Assembly (NCBI GenBank): GCA_916613615.1
Contig: OU744720.1
Span: 74,799,338-74,863,337 of the forward strand
Direction of reading: 5' to 3'
From: Steromphala cineraria
Lineage: Eukaryota > Mollusca > Gastropoda > Trochida > Trochidae
DNA: 64,000 nucleotides
Shown piece after piece: positions 25,888-39,700 of the stretch. The translations under genes and the position numbers were made by a program. A model generated the notes under the pieces. That model searched no databases, was not told the origin of the DNA, and was given only the letters and a program-made list of their open reading frames with translations. The stretch's first letter is position 1; each line of letters starts with the position of its first letter.

Positions 25888-26060
25888 ATTATAGTATGTA
25901 TAACTTGTGTAGTAGCCCTGAAATACAGACAAAAGTCAGCCTAACTTATTGATTAATTGATTAAACCATATATATACGTAGTAATATTGTAGTTAAAGGT
26001 ATATATTGCTTCATGTAATATAAACATAACATAACTTTGTTTTATGTCTTGTAATATTAA

Positions 26061-29000
26061 ATAAAAGTACCGAGGGTACAGAAGCTCACCTTAAAATGAA
26101 TGATGTGGTAATATAGTTTAATTGTGTAACCATCTTTTATACATCCTGCTACATCAGCGTATATGTCTCCACTAATGCTACAACCTATCCCCTGATATCC
26201 TCCTATAGTCTTCTGTCGTATCGCTGACGGGTGGTTGCTCAGCGTTATTTATAGCCTGTCTAATTTCAGTCAAACTATTTCGAACTCCATACACTGTTGT
26301 CTAGTGATGTAGCACGTGGAAATCTAAGAGCGCGTGATTTGGAGCTTAGCGGTAGACTGCAATGAGAATCAGATTTATTATCAAATAGCACTCCTATTGG
26401 TTAATTCGAATCACGAGGTGAGCACGCGGAACGAAGCCAAGAAACTAGTTTGCCGCTATCGCTGAAAGGGCATCATTTGATTGGCTTGCTATATATAGCG
26501 ATACGACAGAAGACTATAGGAGGATATCAGGGGATAGGTTGTAGCATTAGCGGAGACATATACGCTGATGTAGCAGGATGTCTTTTATATGATAATTGAT
26601 TATGGCTCCCATCATGATTTTTTTATCTTTTAAAATGCTATTCTTCTGTTGGAAACCACTAGAGCTTGAACAAACATTAATACAAGAATGATATAATCAT
26701 GATTTGTTAACAAGCAGTAGGTTTTTGTATAACTTTTTTGTATATCTATGGCTGAATTGGTGACCATCTTGGACTTTTTAATCTTCAAAATGCTACTTTT
26801 ATTATGTGGGCATCTGTATTAATTTCATTACGATATCTTGATTGGTTTGGGAGTATTCATTTAGTCACACTCTCAACTTCCAAAGAACTAAAAAGATGAT
26901 GCACATAAACATTTGGAATATATCCCTCTGAAAACAAATCACAAATTCAGCTAGTGATAAGTCCAATTGCCAAAGTAAACTGTCCAGGTCAATGTCTCAT
27001 GTAATTCTAACTGAAGATTTCTGAATATCTTAAATCTTGACATATGTTAGTGCAATCTGATTGGTCAGAATAGGCTAGCAACATGGGGGTTTATGCTAAT
27101 TACTAGATATGATGACCTATGATGACCTCTTGCACCTGCATGTAGCTTATGTAACTTATCCTCTTATGTAAGTTACTGTTATTCCATATAGTGAGTGTCC
27201 TCCCCTCATTTCAATATGCAATACAGATACCCTTTAGAGGAGAGTTGCAGGAGAGGGGCTGGAAGGATAGGAGGGGAAAGGGGGGGGGGGGGGGATAGAA
27301 GGGGTGGGGATAAAAGAGAGGTTTGCAATGGAAATAATCTGGAGGTCAACTCAGTAATATGTTTATTGAAGTATCTTAACTAACAGAGAGAATTGGTGAG
27401 AAAGACTTTGTAAAATAAAATTTGTTCAGACAGCTGTTCAATGAATGCTGTTTTGAAGATGAATATTATATCTTTTATTAGCATGACAAACAAAATAAAA
27501 GATAATTAGTTATTCATTAACCAAAATTTTCAATTTGGAATAAATTAATTGCATGGGAACAAAGGAGTAAAAAACCTTACAGTTAGTGTTGGGAGTGAAC
27601 AAATTTAATCATTTTAAATGCTTTTGAAAAGGATTTGTTTGAATTGAATGATCATTATAATTATCTAGATAATCATTGTTCAGACCGTAATCAGATATAG
27701 ATGATTAAACATTTTTTATTTATCCCTCACTGGCTATGTTATTTGCCATATATGAAGTCTCAGGAATTATGTAACCCACTGATGGAGTGAACAACTTTTA
27801 TCATTTTATGTTTTATTAAAAAGGATTTATTAAAACAGTCATGTCTCAGGCTGTTCGCAGATAAAGATGATTCACACATTTTTTTGTAACTGTATTTATA
27901 GTGTTGATAAATATAACAACAAGCGTATCAATACAAATATAATGACATTGATTTGATTGATCAGGAAATGTATTCCTTTCAATGAATTTCATGAAACCTA
28001 ATTGAAAATTCAATATAATTGACATATTGACCATCTTGGATTCTTGATAATAAAATAAATGCGTCTTTGTCAGGAATCACTATATAAAAAAATACTCACT
28101 TTTCAGAATGATATCTTAATTGATTTAGTAGGAGTAGTACTTGGCCTGAAATCTAATTGAAAAATAATGACTTCTATGATGACATGTTGTTCCCAGAACC
28201 CCTTCAGCATGATATAATTATCATTAAGTTTTACAGGTATTTATAAAACACATGGTATTGGAACTGGAACCTGATACAAAATACCTCTATTATTAACTTA
28301 TCATGTAGATTACTGTACATAAAAGCAGATTCTTGACTTGTTAATATTAACTCATCATGCAGATTGTTGTACACAAAAGCTGATTATTGACTTGTTTAAA
28401 TTGTTATTTGTAAAAAGTATTACTATTATTAGAATACAAGTATACTTTTCATAAAGACAATTTATATACTTTCCATAAAGTCCATTATGTTCTATTTATC
28501 AATTAGGTCAGGATTACTATGCAACATACAAGCAGGCAGGGCTGCTAGCCCCAGATCCTTAAGGAGAGAGTAGCAATTTGTGTATTTGGCTTTGTGTATG
28601 TATATACTATATTTGGAGAAGCACCCTAGTGAACTCTGGCTAAGCCCTTATGTGTGGTATTAAAAGACTTGACGGGAGAGAACATGACTTGTTGTGAAAA
28701 ATATATATAATTTCACAAAATATAGTTAGCTTATGTCCTAAATTGATTTTGTGTCAAGAAGAACTTCTGTTAGATATAGAAATGGTACAAATATGAGTAA
28801 AACACAGGAACTGGAACCTGATGCAAAATAACTCTTTCCACATCAACTAATCATGTAGATTGCTAAACACAAAGCTGATTGTTGACAAATTTTGTGTAAG
28901 TTGTTTTTCTTAGAAAGTACATATCACTGTCATGAGAATACAAGTCTAATTTCCATAACTCTTATTGCATACACATGGCCATATAGCATAATGCTCTACC

Positions 29001-30467
29001 ATATCAATTGGGTCAGGTTGATTATGCAACATGCTAGCAGCTGAGACTGTGATGCTAGCAGCCTGTATCGGGATGTGTATTAGAAATGCATAGTGGACTC
29101 AACAGGAATATCTGAACTCTGGTTGACCCCTTTTGTGTGGTATTTAAAGGAATATAAGGGAGATACCATTGTTTAAAATTCAACATGATGTTTAATGTCA
29201 TTGGGTTTTTGCAGCTAGTTGCCATAAATATTTTAAACAAATTAATTAATTATGTTTGTCTTTCATCTTAATGTTTTAGAAACACTTAAAAATATAGAAC
29301 AACTTGCATGACAATCTTAAATATTCCATATTCAAGATAATATTATGATTAGTAAGTTCAAATTAGAGAATTTCAATGGTGCGAGTGATCACTTGATGAA
29401 AGCTTAAAATTTAGTAATAATGATGTGTCATCTGCAGCTGAAAAGTCAATATGGCTGCTATCGCGGCCGTCTTGGATTCTCAGAACTGAAACGTCTATCT
29501 TTGTGGGAGGAATCACCATGGGTATAACATACTACAATTTCAGAATGATATCTGCATTCGTTTAGGAGGAGTAGTCTTTTTCCTGAAATCTAATTGAAAA
29601 TTCAATATGGCTGCCAGTGCGGCCATCTTGGATTCTCAAAACTGAAACGTCTACCTTTCTGTGAGGAATCACCATGGGTATAACATACTACAATTTCAGA
29701 ATGATATCTGCATTCGTTTAGGAGGAGTAGTCTTTTTCCTGAAATCTAATTGAAAATTCAATATGGCTGCCATGGCGGCAATCTTGGATTCTCAAAACTG
29801 AAACGTCTACCTTTCTGTGAGGAATCACCATGGGTATAACATACTACAATTTCAGAATGATATCTGCATTCGTTTAGGAGGAGTAGTCTTTTTCCTGAAA
29901 TCTAATTGAAAATTCAATATGGCTGCCAGTGCGGCCATCTTGGATTCTCAAAACTGAAACGTCTACCTTTCTGTGAGGAATCACCATGGGTATAACATAC
30001 TACAATTTCAGAATGATATCTGCATTCGTTTAGGAGGAGTAGTCTTTTTCCTGAAATCTAATTGAAAATTCAATATGGCTGCCATGGCGGCCATCTTGGA
30101 TTCTCAAAACTGAAATGTCTACCTTTCTGTGAGGAATCACCATGGGTATAACATACTACAATTTCAGAATGATATCTGCATTCGTTTAGGAGGAGTAGTC
30201 TTTTTCCTGAAATCTAATTGAAAATTCAATATGGCTGCCATGACGGCCATCTTGGATTATCAAAACTGAGACGTCTACCTTTCTGTGAGGAATCACCATG
30301 GGTATAACATACTAAAATTTCAGAATGATATCTGCATTCGTTTAGGAGGAGTAGTCTTTTTCGTGAAAGTTTACGGACGGACGGACGGACGGACGGACAG
30401 ACAGACGGACGACGGACGAAGCGCCATGACATAAGCTCACATTTACTTTGTAAAGGTGAGCTAAAAA
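26061..30467 (+). mobile_element. Pearl-type family B element, long copy
   Basis: It starts ATAAAAGTACCGAGGGTACA then GAAGCTCACCTT, and ends GTAAAGGTGAGCTAAAAA, so AGCTCACCTT/AAGGTGAGCT form an inverted pair. Near the right end are about six units of a 157-bp core (29440-30355) with AATATGGCTGCC, GGCCATCTTGGATTCTCAAA and GAATCACCATGGGTATAACA, then an (ACGG)n tract (30372-30410). A foldback MITE occupies 26142-26580. The second copy (57141-59130) lacks most of 26870-28830. No intact reading frame is seen in the extra 2 kb. A poly-G run lies near 27280. Confidence 0.75.
26142..26580. mobile_element. Foldback MITE, Mutator-like, copy 1
   Basis: Arms of about 84 bp (26142-26225, 26497-26580) are inverted copies beginning CATCCTGCTACATCAGCG and containing CTACAACCTATCCCCTGATA. 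The 9-bp flank TCTTTTATA is exactly duplicated (26133-26141, 26581-26589), and the second family B element shows the uninterrupted site. A 9-bp duplication with long arms points to MULE-type transposition. No coding capacity. Confidence 0.92.
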
Positions 30468-30473
30468 ACTGGG

Positions 30474-30585
30474 TGGCATTTGTCCTAGGTGGCATTTGTC
30501 CTTAAGGTGGCATTTGTCCTGGTGGCAATTGTCCGGGTCGCATTTGTCCTGGTGGCATTTGTCCGGGTGGCAATTGTCCTGCTCC
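30474..30585 (+). repeat. GGTGGCATTTGTCC minisatellite
   Basis: About eight units of 14-18 bp, variants of GGTGGCATTTGTCCT and GGTGGCAATTGTCCG, directly after the family B element and about 200 bp before the TPR gene start. Confidence 0.85.
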
Positions 30586-30785
30586 CATATATACAAATAG
30601 AAATATACTGGACATAATATGTTGAGAATTTTGTTATTACAATTATTAATTTATATTTCTTTCTGTGTCATTTAAAAGATATATCATCATTCATATTTCA
30701 TCTTAATATATCCTGAATACATTTTGTCAAATATATATCAGATTTACATCTGATACCAGTTGTTTTTTATTTGTCGGCAGAAGGA

Positions 30786-33700
30786 ATGACCTCAACAGAC
30801 GGATTTCAAGCCATGGATATCGTACGTTTAACACAAAATGGTCAAAATCTTTACACACAAGGAAAACTTCCTGAGGCTTTGCAAGAATTTGAAAAAGCCC
30901 ACAAATGTGCAGTCAAACTTAACCACCGACCGACCATTGAAACATGTGCGTACAATCTTGCATGTGCTCATGCCGCAAAAAGAAATGGGGAGCAAACATC
31001 GAAATATCTTAAAGCTTTAAGTCACAGTTTTACCGATACTCTTAACAAAGCAGAGCTCGCCTTTCTCAATGCTTTGGCTGAGCAGCACAGATCTGAAACT
31101 TCCAAAAACGAGACCATCACCTTGTACAAGAGTGCCTTGGAGCAGCTGAACCTTCTGCAAAGCAACACGCATGCCTCCCTGAAGAAATACATCCTCCAGG
31201 AACTATGTCTGCTAGAGAAGGACCCTGTTCGACTGGCAGAGTACAAGGCGCAGCTCGCCGGGCTCTATGGGTACTTGAACATGCCCTACATGCAGGTCCA
31301 GTTGTTGTGTGAGAGGGCAGAGCTCCTGTTCAAGACTTCCAGGGATTCGGAAGCGGTACATACTGCAGCAGACTGTCAACTCATCATACAGGAACTACAG
31401 GGCAAGAAAACTCTCCCAGGTTGTTAAGCTTTCATGCAACTTCCATTGCAACTCATACAATGCACTAAGATCAATCACTTGCTAATTTAAGCCTTACTGT
31501 ATTCCATCCTGTTTTAACTCTTCAGTTTACTGCGCCTGAACTTGAAAATCTAATCAGCAATTCCTTGTAGGTTACTGATAATAATCATACTGCTTTTAAA
31601 CTATGAGTTTTCAAAAAGTGGGCAGGCCAAATTCAAGCATGCGGAAACAGAAATCTACAAACATGTACATAAACACACTTCAAACTTGTACATATGAATC
31701 TTCTAAGAAAAGTTTTTGCAGCTGAGATTTTTAGGATTTGGCTGATTTTGAGGCTGATATTACTTTGCTATACATTATGCATGTACAACCAAGTTGCAGA
31801 TGTATTTTGCTAAATAAGCAAGTCAAAGAGATATTCCTGTTGGTCCAATTTAAAAAATTATGAGGAATCATTGTAAGCTATTGTTAACAAGTTAATTGTA
31901 TTCCATATTTTAAATGAGTTTTGAGTTGGGAAAATGCAAGATTTCATGAATACTTAAGGCAATATTTTTATAATCAATTTATCTGTTATAGACAACTCTC
32001 AGCATGAAGATGAAGACAATTCCACAGCTAAGGAAGAAACTCGTAGAAATCTGTCAGATGAGAAACTTAGTGAGTCAACAATGACTACATGAAATTAAGT
32101 AGAACCTTCCACCTGAAATGGGAGAGAATTCACCCCAGAGGACTTTTTTTCCCCGGGCGTTTTGAAATTAACTAATTCAAAGCAGAGTTATAACACCCTT
32201 AAAAGGCCATTCCTATCAGGATATTATATTTTCAAATTCAAGGACGCCATTCCAGTTCATGCATAAAATGTTATAATGCCTGATAACCCAGTTGAAAAAT
32301 ATTCTTTTGGCCTTTTTTGGGTGAAATTTTTGTTATCCATAAAATATTTGACCTTATTTATAGTAGATCACCACTTGTTACTAACCTTACTTGCTCACAA
32401 CCTGTTACTCATAAAGAAGATTGCATGGGTAAGAAACACCAACAATGAGAAGTGAAGCCACTATTGGTGCTTTGAGGTTGGACACCCTTGCTAGGGCATA
32501 AGAAGGCATTTTTGTGTAGTCTGGCCATTAATCATTAATGGATATTATATCAATACATATAATTTATTTTAATAAAAACTACAAAAATCTGTTGTTATTA
32601 TCCCAAATTAACGAAATTATGGACCAGAAGCCGAAATGACATGGTCTTTAACCCAGCTCCAGCCACCGCAAGTGGTAATCTACTATAAATAAGGTCGAAT
32701 ATATTATGGATAACAACTTCTTTATTTTGAGTACTCGGAATAAAGAAGTTGTTATTCATAAAATATTCGGAATAAAGAAGTTGTTATCCATAAAATATTC
32801 AGCATAAAGAAGTTGTTATCCATAAAATATTCAGAATAAAGAAGTTGTTATACATAAAATATTCAGCATGAAGAAGTTGTTATCCATAAAATATTCAGCA
32901 TAAATAAGTTGTTATCCATAAAATATTCAGAATAAAGAATTGTTATACATAAAATATTTGGAATAAAGAAGTTGTTTTCCATAAAATATTCAGAATAAAG
33001 AAGTTGTTATCCATAAAATATTCGTCCTTATTTGACTTCCAACTTCTAAATGCCACTTTAGATCAGAAGATCTACAATGAATTGACAACATTTCATACTC
33101 ATCCTGAACATTTTTTTTTTTTTAATATATGATTTTTTTTAATTTCTCAAAACATGATCACTTCCATTACAGTAGTGAGCCTGAATGAACTAGGTCTGCT
33201 GTTCACCCAGCTACAGGAGTACGGCAGGGCCGTGGACTGTTTCCAGCAGGCTCTCGACATCATCGCTAGGGAGGACCACAACTCCAAGCACGAGGCCATC
33301 CTCCTACAGAACATCGGCGCCGTGTACAACTTCATGCTGGTTCGAGATGAACGCTATGTTCAGAAGGCGCTGGACTACCATCAGAAAGCTATTGACCAAT
33401 ATGGTACAAATAAAAAAATCATTGTAGTCTAGCTTAGTTGTTTTGGATTATGTTATTATTATGTCCCCCGCAAAGCTTTGCATAATGTTTTCAGTTCCGT
33501 CCTTAATTCTGTAATTCTGTAATTCTGTAATTCTGTAATTCTGTAATTCCGTAACGCTTTCGTTTCCGGACCATATCTCCAAACTCGTTCAATATTTTTT
33601 AACGAAACTTGGTATGTGGTTAGATCCAGTACTGGAGTGGTGCCTTTTGCTATTTTGGTTATTCTGAATTTTCTATTTTTTCTGGTTTCCATGGAAACAA

Positions 33701-36700
33701 TTTGAAGTTAGTGCATATTGGGGGATGCTTTCGTTTCCGGACCATATCTCCAAAACCGTTCAATATTTTGTAACGAAACTTGGTATGTGGTTAGTACTGG
33801 AGTGGTGCCTTTTGCTATTTTGGTTATTCTGAATTTTTTATTTTATCTGTTTTCCATGGAAACAATTTGAACTTAGTGCATATTGGGGGATGCTTTCGTT
33901 TCCGGGCCATATCTCCAAAACCGTTCAATATTTATTAACGAAACTTGGTATGTGGTTAGATCTATGTGGTGGAGTGGTGCCTTTTGCTATTTTGATCATT
34001 CTGAATAATATAGTTTTACTGGTTTCCATGGCAACAGTTTGAACTTAGAACATATGGAGGGAGGACCATTTCTGGGCCATATCTCAAAAACTATTCAATA
34101 CGATTTTATGAAACTTGGTATGTGGTTAGACCTAGTGGTGGAGTGGTGCCTTTTTCTATTTCAGTAATTCTGAATTTTTTTTCTGGTTTCTATAGATACA
34201 AGTTGAACTAGGTGTATATGGGGGGTAGGGTCTGTTTCCTTACTTTAGTTTAAAAACGATTCAAAATATTTTAACTAGACTTGATATATGGTTAGAACTA
34301 CTGGAGGAGTGGTGCCTTTTGCTACTTTGGTTATTCTGAATTGTTATTTTTCTGGTTTCCATGGAAACAATTTGAAATTTGTACATAATAGGTGTAGGGT
34401 CACTTTCGGATTAAATGTTGGCGGGGGACATCACAGTGCATCACATGCACATATTTCTAGTTTTGACTTGAAACAGTTCGCTAGCTGCTAAGTTTATGAT
34501 TGTGGAAATTTTAGGGATAAAACATTCAAATTATTGAAAAATATGGTTAGCAGTGTTGTGCATGAAAGAATGGATTCTCAAAGATTGAAATAAGATTTAA
34601 TGATTTATGATTTTATTAGCTCATCTGGCCTGTAAGGCCCGATGGGCTTATGGCATGGCATGGTGTCCGGCGCCCGTCCGTCCATCCGTCCGTCCGTCCA
34701 TCCGTCCGTAAACTTTGTGGAATTTCGACTTCTTCTCCAGAACCATAAGGCCTAGAAACCTAAAACTTTGTGTACATACTCCTTGGCTAGTGAGGATTAA
34801 AAATTGTAGCTTTGGTGGCCCTGTGACCCCTAATAAGGGCCACAGGGGCCACACCCTAAAAACCTATTTTCGTCTTCTTCTCCAGAACCATGAGGCCTAG
34901 AAAGCTGAAACTATGTGTACAGACTCCTTGACTAGTGAGGATTATAAATTGTAGCTTTGGTGGCCCTGTGACCCCTAATAAGGGCCACAGGGGCCACACC
35001 CTAAAAACCTATTTTCGTCTTCTTCTCCAGAACCATGAGGCCTAGAAAGCTGAAACTATGTGTACAGACTCCTTGACTAGTGAGGATTATAAATTGTAGC
35101 TTTGGTGGCCCTGTGACCCCTAATAAGGGCCACAGGGGCCACGCCCTAAAAACCTATTTTCATCTTCTTCTCCAGAACCATAAGGCCTAGAAAGCTGAAA
35201 CTTTGTGTACAGACTCATTGGCTAGTGAGGATTATAAATTGTAGCTTTGGTGGCCCTGTGACCCCTAATAAGGGCCACATGGGCCACATCCTTAAAACCT
35301 ATTTTCATCTTCTTCTCCAGAACCATAAGGCCTAGAAAGCTGAAACTTTGTGTACAGACTCCTTGATTGTGAGGATTATAAATTGTAGCTTTGGTGGCCC
35401 TGTGACCCCTTATAAGGGCCACAGGGGCCACGCCCTAAAAACCTATTTTCATCTTCTTCTCCAGAACCATAAGGCATAGAAAGCTGGAACTTTAATTGTG
35501 TACAGACTCCTTGACTAGTGAGGATTATAAAGTGTAGCTTTGGTGGCCCTGTGACCCCTAATAAGGGCCACAGGTGCCACGCCCTAAAAACCTATTTTCA
35601 TCTTTGTTCTGTCGAAAACAGGTTATCCTGGCCATGGTATGGCTTCTTAAGGGGTAAAACACTGCAAAGTAAAGAAAATACCCAAATTAGGAAAATATTA
35701 CACTTAAAATAGCATAATCAAAGATCAAAGAGTTAAAAACTACCAACATAAGTCACAAGTATCAATTTTAAGAGATATTTTATGTGTGCTTCCCTAGAAA
35801 ATTTCTGACAAGGAAAGGTTTACTGTTGAAAGATTATATTTTAAGGCAGCTTCAATCAATGTCAAGTGTCTACACAAGTATGGCGAAATAAGTCTTCACA
35901 TAAAGAACACAATGGGCTTACATTGCAAACTAAGTTTACAGTTAAAATATAATCCCAATATCCTGATATGAAATATTTCCATTTCTGTATTGATTACAGG
36001 TATCTGAAATCACATCAAATATAGTTTAGAATTTGAGACTTTGTGGCCCCTACAAATGGGAAACCACATTGGCCAGCGCAAAATTAAATATGAAGCCTGA
36101 TGAGCTACAGAGCCAATGGCTCTATTTTTATTGTCTTGTGTTACTCAGGCACTATGTTGTCTTGGGACAAAATCTGTTTCTCTTTTAATCTGTTTATTAT
36201 GTTGTTATAGGAATATCATTTTTTCATGCATTTGTATTTGTGTGCAAAGGAACCAGAAATCAAAGGAACATCCTCCTACGCAAAGCCTAAAATGCCAATT
36301 TCCGAACTCTCAGTTTTATGCCTTGCTGCAAACCCTTGAGACAGGCGATTGTTATTAACCTCCAGTTACTTTCTGATTGAACTACTGCCTTCTCTCATAG
36401 TAAGTTAGAGAGCAATTCAAGGGTATGCAGCATTAGGCATAAAACTGGCAGTTCGGAAACTGGCGTGTTAGGCTTTGTGTAGGAAGATGACAAAAGAAAG
36501 GCCTATAAAAATGCATCCTGCTACATCAGCGTATATGTCTCCGCTAATGCTACAACCTATCCCCCGATATCCTCCTATGGTCTTCTGTTGTATCGCTGAC
36601 GGGGGGTTGCTCAGCGCTATTTATAGCCTGTCTGTTGTCAGTCAAACTATTTCGAACTCCATACACTGTTGTCTAGTGATGTCGCACGTGGAGATCTAAG

Positions 36701-39700
36701 AGCGCGTGATTTGGAGCTTAGCGGGGAAACTGCAGTGAGAATCAGATTTATTATCTAATAGCACTCCTATTGGTTAATTTGAATCACGAGGTGAGCATGC
36801 GGAACGAAGCCAAGAAACTAGTTTGCCGCTATCGTTGAAAGGGCATCATTTGATTGGCTTGCTATATATAGCGATACGACAGAAGACCATAGGAGGATAT
36901 CAGGGGATAGGTTGTAGCATTAGCGGAGACATATACGCTGATGTAGCAGGATGATAAAAATGCCATAACTCCAACATATAATATATTTTGATGGGGAAAA
37001 GCAGAATTTCTCCTTTTATTAAGTTGATTAATGAATGATTTACATATTTCCATTAAACCTGCAGAGGAGCACAACAACAGCCAAGGCCTATCCTTCTGCT
37101 ACCTGAACAAAGCTTACGCAGAGTTCATAAAACACGACTTCACCTCAGTCCAGGAGGCCTACCTTGTAGCTCTGCATAAAGCCAGGGAGAGGACTGGCAA
37201 GAAAAGAGAAAGGAAGAGTGAGTGATCTACTGTTGATATCTTCCATAGGTTGCAAGGAAGAGGTCATTCCAGTCACCTCCACTGGCTTATTTAACCCTTT
37301 AGCCAGTCATAAATGCCTTCATTTTAGTTCGATTTATTGCTTGTAGGGAGTGAAAGGGTTAAGCCTTGCTGCCGAAGATTGTGTTTTTTTTTCTGTTGAG
37401 TGTAGGGCCCCCACAGGTGATTTAAAGTAACTTTCAGGAGATTTCTTATTATATATTTATATTATATAATATATGCCTTCTTTTTCAGTCTGATTTCTTA
37501 TTTGTAGGAAGTGAAAGGGTTAGGTCTTGCTCCCAAAGACTTTGTGATATTAGTGTTGAGTGTAGTGCCCTCATAGGTGATTAAAATTAACTTTCAGGAG
37601 ATTTGTCATTGGACTGTAAGAGTGCAATATACTGAAGAACTGGCACAGAAGAGTTTATTATATGCTGAATGCTTGAATCAGCCAATGAATCAGTCTAAGT
37701 AAACCTAGCCTCAATAATACTTGTTACACTCCCATATTCAGTCTAGGAAGATGTAGTAGCGAGTCGCGTAAGCCGATCTATCAAATTGACCAATCAGCGA
37801 TTATATATATATTATTGCAATATATTCTCGGAAATTGATCATTGATCTTAGAGAGCTATTTTAGAAGTTGGAATGACAAAAATGCAGAGGAATTTACGGA
37901 TGACAACTTCTTTGTTGCATACAATGAACAAAGAAGTTGTCATCCATATATTCCTCTGCCTTATAAGCATGGAATACTCTGACATTCAGGCAAAATCTAT
38001 GATGCCGGTCTCTTATAGTTAATAAATTCAATTCTATTCCCTTACAGATGACATCAGAACCGAGTGGCAGGCTCTAGAAGGCCTTGGTTCGGTGTCGTGT
38101 TGCCTCCATGACACGAGGAAGGGAGAGCAGTATCTCCGCAAGGCCATTGAGCTGGTGCATCAGGATGAGAAGGACATGGTCCAGCGTTCAGCGTGTGATC
38201 GTATCCTGGGGAAACTCCTCAGTTTCTCCAGGGGTGCGTTCGATTATACAACACTCGACGACACCAGAGTAAGTTCTGCGCATGCGCTCTAAGTAGCTTC
38301 AGTTCTGTAGATAAAATATCAAGTGTTGGTACCTTGTGGCGTAAGGTGGACGCCTAAAACGAAAATCTTTGTCAAAAACACTATTGCATTGTGACGACAA
38401 CTAGATCTGCCTGCACATTTATTAGAAATCGACACTCATTACTCCATAGTCATTTAAAGCAATCAAAATGTCAGATTTCATAATTGGAAACTCGATTTCA
38501 ATTTTCCACCTCAATGGTCGCCATCTTGAAGGAGTCTGTTCACTCCTCCTACATCGGGATAACTCTAGTTTTTTGACACTTAGTGATCTGCATGAGATGT
38601 TTTTTTAGCGAGTGCGCGCCATGGGTTACTAGTGTTGTCTAATCGAACGCAACTCAGCAGGCCTTCTTCTGTGCGTAGGGCTTCCACGGGTCAAAAAAAA
38701 AGGACTCGATTACTCGAGGGGTCAGACTCGACTCGGACCCAAGTACCACACATTTTATCTTTACTCAAGGATTTTCGGATTCTTGTAGCCCTTGAGTGTT
38801 TGCCTTACCTATAGAATCTTGAATTGTTGTATAGCCTAGATATTACAACATATAATTCAACTTTTAAATGGCCATATATAGAATAATTTTTACATCAATG
38901 ACCATCTGTCTTCATACAATACAGAAAAACAGACTGAAATAAATAAGTCACTAAAGCTATAAAAATCAATACATCGACATATTCTGTCGTTAATTAACAT
39001 TAATTAACTGTTGTTGTTATTTGTTTGGGTTGTTAATCTCCCATAATGCTGATTGAGTCAGCCCAAGCTGATATCTACCGTTTTTTGTTTAAAGAGACAC
39101 AGAGTATGTTGATAGGATCACATATGTCAAATTTTGAAATCGATGTTATTACATCGGGAACCACTAACTGTTAGTGAAAATATGTTAACGGTCAATCAGT
39201 ACATTAGAGCGAAAATACGGCCATTCAAAGTCGGATTTTGATCGAAAACCGGACAATGTGGCTCAAGTGGCGCACGCAAATTCGCCAAATGTAATTTTGA
39301 AACCTTGTCATAAGTTGACAGGAAGATATATTCGATTCGATAGTGTTTATTAGGTATTGTAACTACGTAATAGGTAGATTAATTGGATACATAATTTCGA
39401 ATATTAAACATATTTGAGATGTTTTCTTTATTTTTCCATAAAATCAAGCATTTTAGAGATCTTATGCATAAATTGATATATTTGCAAGTCCAGTGATGAG
39501 ATATGAACTTCATTCAGCATATGATATATTTTGTAGCTTATCAAAACCAAATACAATTTTAAGAAAGATACTCTGTATCACTTTAAAGGGGCAGTAGCAC
39601 GTTTTTGGACAATTTTATATTTTAAATTTTTCACTGATAATTGTTGGTAAATGCTAAATCTATTATTTCGACAGTGTCAAAAATCTCATTACTCAATCCA

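Noticed and set aside
30226..30596. Frames with SVRPSVRPSVR and CHQDKCHPD repeats
   Set aside because: They are translations of the ACGG tract and the GGTGGCATTTGTCC minisatellite.
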